Shown piece by piece: positions 25,875-36,526 of a DNA stretch of 64,000 nt (positions within the stretch are counted from its first letter, which is position 1; every line of letters starts with the position of its first letter). Under the pieces are notes generated by a model. It had not been told where the DNA came from, did not search any database, and saw only the letters and a list, made by a program, of their open reading frames with translations. Source of the DNA: Echria macrotheca. Taxonomy: Eukaryota > Ascomycota > Sordariomycetes > Sordariales > Schizotheciaceae. The position numbers and the translations under genes are program-made. The stretch lies in the NCBI GenBank assembly GCA_030411725.1, contig MU839832.1, positions 62,001 to 126,000 of the forward strand, read 5' to 3'.

Positions 25875-26712
25875 ATGGCACCGCGAACGGCGCCCCAAGT
25901 ATCGTCAGCAACAACACTACTCTTCTTCGTCCTAGTGATCCTCGCCTTCTTCCCCGGTATCTTCCACTTCCTCTGGTCTTTTCCACTGAGTCTGCTCTTC
26001 CCCTCACCACACCACCACCACCCCGACACCTCCTCTCACCAAAACTCGCACGACCCGGACTATTATCACTCGCCCGAGCCGCACATCATGTGGACGCAGA
26101 AGCAGTTCACCCTGCCCTCGCGGGCCCGGGGCTCCTATCTCATCACCGACCAGGTCCTCAAGGAGCTGCCTGAGATCCGGAACTACAAGGTCGGCCTGCT
26201 CAACCTGTTCGTCCAGCACACGAGCTGCGCTTTGAGTCTGAATGAGAATTGGGATGAGGTGAGCTGAGACCTCGGATACGTGAGATCTCTAAAATCACGA
26301 GGAGGCTAAAGTGAATGTTTTCGCCTTCAGGACGTCAGGGCCGATATGAGTGATACACTGGACCGCATCGTCCCCGAGGCTGGACCTAAGGGAGAGGCGC
26401 TGTATCGCCATGATGCGGAAGGTAGGAACGGATGCAGCCTATGCATTGCTGGACGTCTGGCTCAAGATTATAGGCCCCGATGACCTCCCGGCCCATGTCA
26501 AGTCCGCATTGATCGGGGCGAGCGTTACTATTCCCATCAGGGACGGTAAGTTGGTAAGTGGATTCTGTATAAGTGGTACGCACAATACCACGAGGCGACA
26601 GGCTAACACGGTCAAGGCTCTGGGAACATGGCAGGGTATTTGGGCGCTGGAGTTTAGAACCGCGAAGCATACTCGCAAAGTCGTCGCCACGATACAGGGC
26701 GAAAAGGCATGA
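25875..26712 (+). CDS. YjbQ/UPF0047 family protein with N-terminal hydrophobic segment
   Basis: Four exons: 25875-26258, 26331-26421, 26474-26553 and 26617-26712, giving 216 residues. The C-terminal ~145 residues are a complete UPF0047 domain, with LFVQHTSCALSLNEN, DMSDTLDRIVPE, YRHDAEGPDDLPAHVKSAL and LGTWQGIWALEF segments. Bacterial members have been reported to have weak thiamine-phosphate synthase activity, but the true role is unsettled. The conserved His and Glu of the proposed active-site cluster are visible. Residues about 12-42 form a strongly hydrophobic stretch followed by a His/Ser/Pro-rich linker, absent from typical family members. An alternative internal start at 26088 (MWTQKQF) would give a standard-length 145-residue protein. 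I list the longer form, which is open with no upstream conflict. The start is the uncertain part. Confidence 0.85.
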
Positions 26713-27020
26713 GTGTGAAATCATCATGACAGCAGAGGCATAACTTATGGGAGGAATGAATGTGCTCTAGAATTCAACTACTTGAACCATGAAACGCCGT
26801 GCATCCCCCAGTTTACTTGGAAGCTTTCTTATTGGAAGCTTTCGACAGACGAAATAGCTGGATGCCGGAACGCCAGACCCAAAACGCCGAACCCCCCCAT
26901 TTGTTCCGAACCCGTACCGCCATTTTGAACGCCTTGTCTAGAATACCGAGTGAAGAGCGCCGCGACACCAGCATGCCCAGACTGAATATCTAGCTATAGC
27001 CAGATACGCAATGTCAAGAG
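26713..27020. other. Convergent spacer, YjbQ and CFIm25 genes
   Basis: 308 bases between two convergent stop codons. No feature seen beyond presumed 3' untranslated ends. Confidence 0.5.
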
Positions 27021-27886
27021 CTAGTGGTGCGTGCCATTCTCCGTTCCCATATCGGTGTCATCACCGCTGGCGAGCACCTTTGTTCTGGGTATGTAGCCCT
27101 CGGGGCCTTCGCCGGGAGTGGCGGCCGTCACGTTGCCAGCCTCGTCGACGAACTCGAAGTTGTAGCGGCTTAGAAGGTGGGGAATCGCCGACAGCTGCGG
27201 ACCGTAGCGAGCGGTGTTGTCGTAGAGCTCGAAAAGCGGGACCGCAAGCAGCTTCATGTTTTTCGGGACGCTGAGCACCTCTGCGGCATGTCGTTTAGTA
27301 CAAATGTCATTTTCGGTAGCGGGGCAGTGGAACAGAAGGATGACTTACTGGACTTGGGGAGCTGGATGAAGTACAGCTTCTTGCACTCCTTGGGACGCGT
27401 GACATGGGCCGGAATGAACGGGTACATGAACGTCTCGAAGTTGGGGCGCCACCACTGAGCGAGACAGTCGCCGACCTGCCAGTCGGCGGCCTTCTCGCCC
27501 TCGCCGAGGCTACCGACGGGGGCCAGACGCTCGTCGAGGCGCTGCTTGAAGCCCTCGAGCTCGTCGTCCTCGGGGCGCAGGTAGTCGCCCGGAAGCTTGA
27601 AGAAGGCGTTGGCAATCTGCAACATCAGGATGTGCGGATGATTATGCTCGTGGCAGACCAGGATGCCCTCGCAGGTGCGACGCATGCCATGGGCCGTATA
27701 GTGCTCCTCGAGGCGCTTGAGACGGGCCAGGACACTGGGATCCTCCTCCGGCTGTGTCTCCTTGACCCCAAACGTGTAGTTGGTCAAGGGATACAGACGG
27801 ATCGTCTCGGGCTGGTTCGCATTAAACGGGAGGGGGATGATCGGAGGCTGCGAGCTCTGAAGAGCCGCGGCAGTGATTGTCGACAT
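27021..27886 (-). CDS. CFIM25: Cleavage factor Im 25 kDa subunit (NUDT21/CFIm25-like)
   Basis: Two exons, 27886-27349 and 27280-27021, separated by a 68-nt intron, giving 265 residues. CFIm25 binds UGUA elements in pre-mRNA and recruits 3'-end processing factors in the nucleus. The protein carries the degenerate NUDIX fold: LYPLTNYTFG near the N-terminus, EGILVCHEHNHPHILMLQ, FFKLPGDYLRPEDDE, the CLAQWWRPNFETFMYPFIPAHVTRPKE block and VPKNMKLLAVPLFELYDN. These match the human protein closely in order and spacing. As in other CFIm25 proteins the catalytic NUDIX glutamates are not intact, so RNA binding rather than hydrolysis is expected. The last ~35 residues (after LLSRYNFEF) are a fungal extension. 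Family assignment is confident. Confidence 0.93.
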
Positions 27887-29937
27887 CTTGACGCACCCTT
27901 GGGTTCCTCAGTTGTAGCTGAAGAAGAGTGCAGGTGCAGACGGGTAGGCCTCGAAGGGTTTGATGAGGTGTCGTGGTTAGAGTTCGGAGTTGCGACGCTA
28001 CCAGAGATATATTTGGACGTGGGGTTTGGTGATCGGCATAGCTTCAGTGCAGCTAGGGGTGCCTTGACCCCTCGCCTTAAAGCGGATATGCACCACGGAA
28101 TAGCTGCAAATGATCCCAACATTTCTCAACTTCGCCGGTATTAGGGCTATTCGTAAAACTCTACAAAATAGAATTTTCACATCTCGTTAGTGCAAATTTC
28201 TATCGAGGTCCTAAAGTTCGGATCGTGGGGAGCAGGCGACGCCGAGGAATTCGCAGCAAAGGAAGCCCGGATATATGCATGCTCGAATCACAGCTTCACT
28301 CTATGCGGTTGTGGTGCTTTATCGGAACATGGGGAGGCAGAAGCACAGACGACACGTCCTCAGACTGGCAACTAGTCAGTGTCTTTCTACATATCTTACC
28401 TTGGATATGCCGTGGAAAATCGGTTAGGTTTTATCGGGAACTCAAAGTTTTGTGCTCTCACACTAGACCCGTTGTCTATCTATATCCGTAGCATTGACGA
28501 TTTCACGATTTAGTCAACAAACACGCGACGTTGTCCACCTAAGGGGCCTTGGGGGCAGAGGTTGTCTGAAACAAGACAGACAAACCAAAGTTTGCAGTAC
28601 GCTCAAATAGCTCTATACCGTCAATAACAGTGATACCTCCAGAGCTAATGGCTATTGATAGAGCATGCTATTGACTCGTGTTTTGATCTCATGGTCGACG
28701 CCTCCAGCTCGTTCGCCCATTTAAGCTTTCCCGGTTGCCCGGTAAGTCTTGCACGTAAATGTGTAATTCAGCTTTTAGTACCAAAAGACTCCAGGGAGCG
28801 ACTTGTTTCTTTGTATGTGGACACCGAGACAGACCTGCTACCGGCTATATCTATCTGATAGGACATCCCTTGTCAGTTTGTGGTGTGTCTTCTGTGATCT
28901 TGTCGTATTCCTGGGTATGCACGCGTTATGGGCGAATCGCGGGATACCGTCGTTGTGGTGCTCTATGACTAAGATTTGGTCTAACTATTGCAAGACCTGG
29001 CCGATTTCAATCAGTCAGTTTGAGGCGTCCCAGCGTGTCAATGTGAAGGATGGGCTCAGAGAGAGTGCTGCAGGTAACATTCGACGAATGCTATCCCCGG
29101 AACACATTACTTATATTCTATTGCTTAAAGTCTACCTAGTCTCTTTACTTCTATCGGAAAGCATAGTTTGAGGGATGTCGCACCTTGGTGGAATGATTCG
29201 TGATGAGCTAGCACCCAAGGTCACCGCAAAGAAAGAAACCGAAACATACGTCCGGGGAGTGTGCAGCGTTAGTTGTACACAGTAGCTTGGAGACCCCAAT
29301 TCTGAGTAAACTGATCCGCAGGCACTGCTCGGGATCAGTTTAACTTCCATTCAAACGCCAGTGCATCAGCATCACTTGAGTCCACGATTGCCATCCAACA
29401 CTTGAGAAGAATTCTCTCTCCCATTGCTCCAGTCGAGGGTATTTTCAAATATCGTTGGTTCCGCCAGATTCCAGCAACATTCCTAAGTACACTTTTCAGA
29501 GGAGAAAAAAAAAATTAGATGACTTGAAAAGGCAGTTACTTGTCTCCTGCCTTCCCGTTTTTTCACACCACCTTCTCTTACACTTTCCTCTGCCCCCACC
29601 AAACTTTCTCATCCTATTTCCTTGCCTACTTCTGCACCTGCTCATAACTCCTCTCGATAAAACCAACAATTGGTTTTCGAGTTTCTTTACCTGGGTCATC
29701 TTGTCAGTCCTGAGCAAGCGGTTCGATTCTCCCCTCTTGACGATACCATTTCCTTCCCGCCGCAACCCCGTTTGCTCAGTTGGCAAATCTCAGGTTATCC
29801 CCCTCTCCTTTCGCTTGTCTCAGTGAGACAGTTGTCTCCGTTGTTATACTGCCGTCATCGAGGTGCTGTCTGCCTGGTTTGTAAACATTGAGCCGTTGGC
29901 GATTTCACCAATCTCGACATCAGCGATTCTTCAATTG
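27887..29937. other. Divergent intergenic region, CFIm25 and SLIP-GC-like genes
   Basis: 2.05 kb. No recognisable coding region or RNA gene. The right-hand part (about 29.5-29.9 kb) is C/T-rich, with the composition expected of the promoter and leader of the GTPase gene. Confidence 0.45.
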
Positions 29938-30036
29938 GTAAGATACTCAGTTATATGTGCTCTTGCTTTGAACTATCTAAGACTCTATCTCTTCATTTGA
30001 ACTGGCCGCTGATTGCTAACGCTGTTGTCTGCCTAG
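29938..30036 (+). other. Probable 5'-UTR intron of the GTPase gene
   Basis: A GTAAGA donor and a TGCCTAG acceptor preceded by a GCTAAC branch-like motif flank 99 bases just before the start codon at 30072. Removing it leaves a 35-base leader before the ATG. Inferred from splice signals only. Confidence 0.55.
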
Positions 30037-30071
30037 ACTTCCGGAATCAACACACAACCTACACGACCAAG

Positions 30072-33000
30072 ATGAGCTCAACTCCGAGCAATGGCGGGAG
30101 GGTCATGAAGTTGACCCACCTCCAGAAGCTTGAGGTAGAAGAGTCTATCCAAAAGTTAGAGGGTGGCGTGCCCCCGGCTCTCAAGATACTGAACGATGTC
30201 GAATCCGTCTTGGTGAAAGCCTCGCACATTCCAGCCGCCTTCTCCAGTCTCCTCCAGCCAATCAAGGGTCTGCGTGAGATGACTCTTCCACGGAGAACTT
30301 TCATAGGTGTTGTAGGAAACACTGGAGCCGGCAAAAGCTCAGTTATCAATGCAGTGCTGGACGAAGAGTCGATCGTCCCGACCAATTGCATGAGAGCCTG
30401 CACAGCCGTCATCACCGAGATCTCCTACAACACCGCGATTGAGGATAACAAAACATATCGCGCTGAAATCCACTTCATATCGCGAGATGATTGGTTGAAG
30501 GAGCTCCGAATTATCTTCAACGACCTTGAGGCCACTGATCAATTCGATTTCGAGAGCACCACGAGGGACTCGGAGGCGGGCATCGCATACAGCAAACTAC
30601 AAGCCGTGTACCCCCAGCTTTCAAAAAGGGACATCAAGAGCGGTAATGTCACACCGGAGTCCCTAATTGAGAATGAGGCGACTGCCTCGGTCCTCAACTC
30701 GGTGATCGAAGTCGCTTCTAAGAGTTCCAAGGATCTCTTGGAGAAGATAGAGACTTACATCGACTCGGGCGAAAAGGTGATGAATGGACAAGAGCGGGCT
30801 ACCGAATATTGGCCTCTCGTGAAGGTTGTCAAGATCTTCATCAAGGCCTCGGTTCTTGAGTCGGGCTTAGTCCTCGTTGACCTGGTAAGTGGTCGCTGTG
30901 CATTCCTAACTTTGCTCGGGAGCATCTGCTGACTTCATAGCCTGGTGTCCATGATTCCAACGCTGCGCGGGCGGCGGTCGCGGCAAAATACATGGAGCAA
31001 TGTACCGGGCTTTGGATCGTTGCACCCATCACCCGTGCAGTCGATGACAAAACCGCTCGTGATATCATGAGCGGGACACTGGGGAAACAGCTTCAGCTGG
31101 ACGGTGGACACAATACCGTTTCCTTCATTTGCAGCAAGACAGACGATATTAGCATCACTGAGATGCTCAAGATGATGCCGAAGGACCACGAGGCTCACCA
31201 GCTGTTGAGCCAACAACGGGATGCCGAAAGCAACCATAGAAAGCTCAAAATGGGGATCGCACTCTTGGACCAGCAAATCAGGGCCTGTGACCAAGAGATC
31301 TTCGACATAGACACGGAGATAGGTGCCATAGGAAATGCTCTCCGTCGCGCGGATGGCGCTCCGTCATCGAATATCGAGATTCTGTCCCCGCGGAAGCAGG
31401 CGAACAAACGAAAAGCCAGAAATACTGCAACTACACCGTCAAAGCGTATCCAGAGGGCCGATATATCTGACGATGGTCATGAGGATTCTGACGCAGATAT
31501 GTTCCCTGACAGCGATGCCAGCTCCAGCAGTGATGAGCTTAGCAGGCAGGCAGATGAGCAGGACATTATCCATCTGACGAGGGACGGCGCGGAGGCCCGC
31601 CGAGAGATTTTGAGGGATATGAGAGAAGTCTCTCAGAAGACAATGAGAGACCACAAAAAGACGAGGAAGGCGCAGTCAAGGGAGTTAAAGACCGTAGCAG
31701 CCGAAATCAAGCGGCTCAAAGGAGCTGCCAAAAACGCGTGTATTCGTTATCGAAACGAATACTCAAGTCCATCGATCAAACAACAGTTTGTCGATGGCAT
31801 ATGGGAGTAAGTACAATGTGAAATCAGCTCGATTCTAGAAGATTGACTGTGGATTCTAGGCTCGACCAGGATCTCGCTGAGCAGCGGAACGGCGATGATT
31901 TGAACACCGGCTACCCCGAGAGGGATTACCAAAAGCTCGCGGACATGCTCCCAGTGTTCTGTGTGTCCAGCAAGGCCTACCTCAAAAAGACCGGCCAGTT
32001 GGAAAAAGATGAAGCTATGTCTGGATTTCCAGACGTCGAGGATACAGGAATCCCTGGCCTGCAGAGGCACGCCCTGAGCATCGCCGGGGCTGTTCGCGGA
32101 GCCGGACTGAAAGCTTTTTTCAATAATTTGCACAACTATCTGGCGAATCTCATGATGCAAATTGTCATGTCGGACCGGCCGCTAAAACTGGCTGAGGACA
32201 TGAGAGCCAGAGAAAAAAGGATCCTTGAGGATGCCATCAACAAACTATCCGACGTAAGCTCTCTTCTTTTGATCACTGCTGCACAACTAACATCGTTGCT
32301 TACTTAGGACACCGAGGGTGTGATTACCGATGTTTTTAACGCTCTGGGAGCAGACATGAAGTCCTCCATTATTTCGCGGATGAGGTGGGCTGCTGCTCGA
32401 TCATCGGAGGCGGCCATTCGGACAGCCGAGTCTTGGGGAGCGCCTAGAGCCGCCGGCGGTTTGGCGTTCATGACGTACCGTGCGACATGTAGTAGAGAGT
32501 GAGTCCTCCATCCGATCGTCTCTGATGGTCGGCTCCGTACTGACGGCGGTGCAGCGGTGTGTTCAAAGGCAGCCAGGGACTCAGAGACTTCAACCGAGGT
32601 AAGTTGGATTCCTTTAACCCTTGGGTGGAAACCTGTTCTGGAGGTGTGTTATAACGTTTCCACAGAGCTATGCGAACCCATGATGAAGGCTCTAGCTACA
32701 CACTGGGAGAGGTACTTTTCGACCATCGAGGGACGGCTCCAGGGCCTCGTTTCCCAGCTTTCCATGTCACTGGACGTATTCGACAAGGTTGTGAGAAGCC
32801 GGCCGGAGCTGCAAAAGTCAATGTCCTACGAGTTTGCGTTGATACAAAACATCAATGCTAAGACTGCGTTGAAAAGTCGCTTGCCTGACTGGGTTTCACT
32901 GGTTAAGAAAGGCGGCAAGGAGGCCAACCGCGCGTTTGTCCCAGCGGTACAGGAAATAATGATACCCGTCTATCGTCGCGCCGCGGCGGAGAGAGGTGAG

Positions 33001-33413
33001 CAGCAGTCTTGGATATGAATCATGCTGGATACTAACGCGATGGACCAGGAGAACGCAGCTATTTGCGGATGAAGCTGCACCTAGACTCGCACGTCTCGAA
33101 TGTGCAGGCTATCATGTTCCGACAAGCTGCTCGCGAGGTGACAGGCCTATTGTTGGAGCCGCTGCAGACATTGGAAGGCGAAGTCCGAGAAACGATGGTA
33201 AACATTATCGAGCGTGCGGACAAGACTTTTTCGTCTCTTGTGGAGGGCCAAGATATTTTCACTGCCTGTGAGGAGGTTCGCAACGAGACCAGGCTGGTGC
33301 TCATTAAAGCCGATAGAGGCTTCGAGGAGTTGTACCAGAAAGTGGAGGAGGAGATGGAGTCGGAAGTTTCCAGCCGTATAGCTGGTATGAAAGTCGAAGG
33401 GGCGTCAGCTTAG
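30072..33413 (+). CDS. SLIP-GC-like dynamin-family large GTPase
   Basis: Seven exons: 30072-30884, 30941-31806, 31860-32253, 32308-32498, 32555-32598, 32666-32995 and 33049-33413, giving exactly 1000 residues. The N-terminal GTPase domain has the P-loop GNTGAGKSSVINAVL (about residue 83), a candidate switch I threonine in ACTAVIT, and the G3 box DLPGVHD, split by the first intron between L and P. This matches dynamin-N/SLIP-GC-type GTPases. Vertebrate SLIP-GC is a nuclear GTPase of germinal-centre B cells; fungal members are uncharacterised. About residues 400-530 form an acidic, Lys/Arg-mixed, Ser-rich insertion with predicted coiled-coil flanks (ESNHRKLKMGIALLDQQI, KTRKAQSRELKTVAAEIKRLK). 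The rest is helical, as in dynamin stalk regions. Exon 5 is only 44 nt. Function, perhaps genome surveillance, defence or membrane remodelling, is inference. Confidence 0.85.
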
Positions 33414-33995
33414 TCTATAGCGCCTTGAGATTCCTCGTGTTGTGGGGTTATTTGCGGCGCAAGGAGTATTCACGAGGGGAATGGCGGGGATGGCATGGGC
33501 GATCGGATCTTGTCCTAGCTGTTGCGGGGAGTGCCCGCTTTGTTGACATGGCGCCGCTTGTAGGAGTATAGGACTGTTGGGATATACTGTCGGATAGAGT
33601 CATCGGAGGTAACTGGTTTAATAGGAGCCTTCAGTCAAGGGGCTGTTTCGGTAGACGATGATGGTCCGGCTCTCGTGCTCTGCCTCAGGAGGACCAGGCT
33701 GGCCCATCGGATAAGGACTTGACCATGATCCGGGAGAGTCGGGGATGAATCCATGTCGTTGCGGTCGGATGTGAGGAGTCAGCGACGGCAGGCAGATACA
33801 GCCAAACAGTTGCAGTCACATGGCAAGGTAATTAGCGTCACGAGTTATTCATCGAGGGCTCTTGGACCCGGCTAATAGTTATTCTATTATCGTACCTACT
33901 CTGCACGTTGCATGCAAAGAGTCGTGGCTCGAACGATAGCGATGGCGTATTGTGCTTGCAAGGTTGATTTGAAAGAGAGCATCTGAGCGGTAAAA
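33414..33995. other. Convergent spacer after the GTPase gene
   Basis: 582 bases with no convincing reading frame, RNA gene or repeat. Confidence 0.5.
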
Positions 33996-34325
33996 CTACA
34001 CCTTCCCGTCAGGATTGTACTCGTAGCGTCTTGGATTGGGCAGGGGCTCTCCATTTAAATTGATTGGCATGCCACCGCTATCGGATGTCGGATCACCAAT
34101 GGATGGCCACCATTCTCCCAGCACAGTGGACTCGGTAGGGACGAAGCGAACTGGGGGGCCTGGGCCGTCACCACCTGACGCGGGGCCACCGCCGCACCCG
34201 CTGCGAGCCACCAGCACACCTGCCGCGGTGTGCGAGGGCCTGGACTCGGCGCTGTGCGTGGTGGACTCGAGGTAGGAACGGGCTGCAGCCGCGCCCGTCG
34301 ATAAAAAGCCATTGTCGAGGGGCAT
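33996..34325 (-). CDS. Hypothetical 109-residue protein
   Basis: An intronless small frame with good fungal codon use, ending VLGEWWPSIGD...MPINLNGEPLPNPRRYEYNPDGKV. The C-terminal third looks globular and conserved in style, while the middle is Gly/Pro-rich. I do not recognise a family. It has no signal peptide or membrane segment. It is transcribed away from the next gene, with about 270 bases between the two starts. Codon bias and a sensible start (MPLDNGF) argue for a real gene, but a chance frame cannot be excluded. Confidence 0.5.
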   Translation of the reverse strand: MPLDNGFLSTGAAAARSYLESTTHSAESRPSHTAAGVLVARSGCGGGPASGGDGPGPPVRFVPTESTVLGEWWPSIGDPTSDSGGMPINLNGEPLPNPRRYEYNPDGKV

Positions 34326-34594
34326 TGTGGTTCGGTTACCTCACCACCACCGCTCCGCCCGACACAAAACCAGCAATTTCATTTACGGCACCTTCGTGCA
34401 CTCTGCTCTCTGCTCTCTGCAATCGGCACTCCCGTCTTGACCGACATCGATTATCCGGGCAGCCCTATTCCGGATCGGCGGTTTCTTTTGCCAGGCTGGG
34501 ACGCACAAACGCGATCGGCAAGGAGAAACTATGAGCTGCAGCCTGTTTGTCGCATTCCGTCATCGAGGTCACGCGCTGCATTGCCTGTGAAGCA

Positions 34595-36526
34595 ATGGCC
34601 GACCCGGTTCCTGACTTGGCTTCCACGGCCCAGTCAACCAAGGCGGCCACCAGCCCGCCCACCATGGACGACGCGACCAAGATCGTCAGCAAGCTGCAAC
34701 GCAAGCTCGCCGAGCTGGAAGCCAACGTGGCGGCCTACCAGCGCGGCATGCTCAACCAGTTCTCCCGCCATATGGATGAATATCTTAAGCAGTGCCACTC
34801 TGATGTTGCGGACAAGGTCTCGCGAGAGATTGACGCGTCCTGGTCCAACTATCCTCACCTTGCTGTTTCGACAAGGAGCGGCGCAGAGACCTTGACGAAG
34901 CTCAAGGACTGGGGCGGTAGAAAATCACCACCGCCCATCCTCTACCATACCTCGGGCACACCCAAGGAAGGCCCGCGGAGCCCGCACCAGCGCGAGAAGG
35001 AATTGCAGGGTCTCTTCACTCCAAGCTATTTGCCGCTTCTCGACAGCAACTACGGCGGCTCAAAACCCCCTCCCGTGTCGCCGCCACCTACAGCTGACTC
35101 TGTTGTATTGTCTCTCGGCAAAGGCAAAGGCAAAGCGGTCGAACGACCGGAAGACCAGCCAAAGACGGCGGCTGAGACCGGCGGTGATCAGCCCTTGCCC
35201 GTTTGGCGCCCGGCCGCCAGGTCGACATCGTCAACGGGATCGATGAGCTCGGCGTCAAGGCCCCGAAGCGCTCTCCGGCGGGCTTCGAGCTCGGGCAAGA
35301 GCCCTCGACGTGTGCGATTTAGTGTCGAAGTCGCCGAGGTGTCCCCCACGGCAACCGCCTTCAGTTCGACCCTGGTAGGTGGGGCGGAGGCCCAACAACC
35401 CCAGGCTCAGCCGCAACCGGTGTTAGAGGCTGCTGTTGAGGAAACGTCAGCCGTCATCACCGAGGACGATGAGTCATATGGTGGTGAGATGTCGCTGCTG
35501 GACGTTGAAGGTGAAGAAGACCACCTGCCCAGACCTAGAAAGATCTCGTCGACGCAGGCTCTGCAGCTCCTCTCTCGCAGCCCACTGGATCCGAATATTA
35601 TCTGGACAGTGGTGAACCCGCCTTCAGATGATTCCGAGTCGCCGACCCTGCCTCTGCCTGTTTCAAAGACGCAGCCCGACGCTACCGTTAACCCTGCGGG
35701 CATGGCAGACTCTGATGATGACAGCTCACCCATCCCTGGGCCGCCTCTTGAGAAGTTGGAGCACTACTCCGATGGAGACGACTCGGATGATGATTTCCTG
35801 TCGATGAGTACCAAGCTCTCGAAAAAGACACCTTCCCCAGCTGCCGCTGTTCCTCTCCCTGTTCCTGCCGCCACCTCCGGATATGCCACGGCGACTGCAA
35901 CACACACTACAATCCCAGCCTTCAGCCCAGTCGCCCAGGGCTCGACGGCTCATTCTCAAGGATTTCCGGCGGCGCATAACGAGCACCCCAGCGTCTCTGG
36001 GCCTCAGGAAGACGCTGAAGTCGGCGTGTTTGATTTGGACGAGGATAAGGGGGCGGGAAGTGAAACAGAAAAAATGAAGTACCTCGCCGACGACGAGGAT
36101 GAAGCCGAAACGCCGATTTCGGAGCAGCACATTCCTAGGTATAATACTGCCGCTAGCCAGCCCACGCCGCCTCTCGAGCCAGCCGACAAGACTCCCCCGG
36201 CTGGCCCTGGCGTTCCGCCCATGTCTCCGTCGGCAGCCTTGTTTGGTCACATGGTCGGGTCGTACAAGGGCACCAACATCATGGGGACTCCGATCACCAA
36301 CCCGGAGCTCTACGACCAGATCGTCGGCATGAAAGACATCCAAGCCGTTATTGGTAGCATTGATGGTCGGAGCGGCGTCGATCCGGGGGACATGGGAAGT
36401 TACCGGGCGACTCTCGCGCGGCACGTGGCGGGCTCAGCGCCCCGAAGTTTCACGGAGCGGCTGGCGCTCGAAGAAGCCATGGAGAAGAAAGCCAAGGGCG
36501 AGCTGGATTCGGAAGATGAAAACTAG
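34595..36526 (+). CDS. Hypothetical acidic, largely disordered protein with N-terminal coiled coil
   Basis: An intronless frame of 643 residues from the ATG at 34595; an in-frame upstream ATG at 34547 would add 16 residues. I recognise no family. Residues about 24-80 form a likely coiled coil (KIVSKLQRKLAELEANVAAYQ onwards). The middle is long, low-complexity and rich in Ser, Pro, Asp and Glu, with a basic SPRRVRFSVEVAEV motif near 250, which resembles a PP1-docking RVxF motif (RVRF). The last ~100 residues (MSPSAALFGHMVGSYKGTNIMGTP to the end) regain order and look conserved. There is no signal or membrane segment. A short fungal intron in the first 350 bases cannot be excluded. Likely a nuclear or cytoplasmic scaffold, inferred from composition only. 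Confidence 0.7.
   Translation: MADPVPDLASTAQSTKAATSPPTMDDATKIVSKLQRKLAELEANVAAYQRGMLNQFSRHMDEYLKQCHSDVADKVSREIDASWSNYPHLAVSTRSGAETLTKLKDWGGRKSPPPILYHTSGTPKEGPRSPHQREKELQGLFTPSYLPLLDSNYGGSKPPPVSPPPTADSVVLSLGKGKGKAVERPEDQPKTAAETGGDQPLPVWRPAARSTSSTGSMSSASRPRSALRRASSSGKSPRRVRFSVEVAEVSPTATAFSSTLVGGAEAQQPQAQPQPVLEAAVEETSAVITEDDESYGGEMSLLDVEGEEDHLPRPRKISSTQALQLLSRSPLDPNIIWTVVNPPSDDSESPTLPLPVSKTQPDATVNPAGMADSDDDSSPIPGPPLEKLEHYSDGDDSDDDFLSMSTKLSKKTPSPAAAVPLPVPAATSGYATATATHTTIPAFSPVAQGSTAHSQGFPAAHNEHPSVSGPQEDAEVGVFDLDEDKGAGSETEKMKYLADDEDEAETPISEQHIPRYNTAASQPTPPLEPADKTPPAGPGVPPMSPSAALFGHMVGSYKGTNIMGTPITNPELYDQIVGMKDIQAVIGSIDGRSGVDPGDMGSYRATLARHVAGSAPRSFTERLALEEAMEKKAKGELDSEDEN

Noticed and set aside
27404..28144. 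246-codon frame antisense to CFIm25
   Set aside because: Lies opposite the conserved CFIm25 exon and has no independent content.
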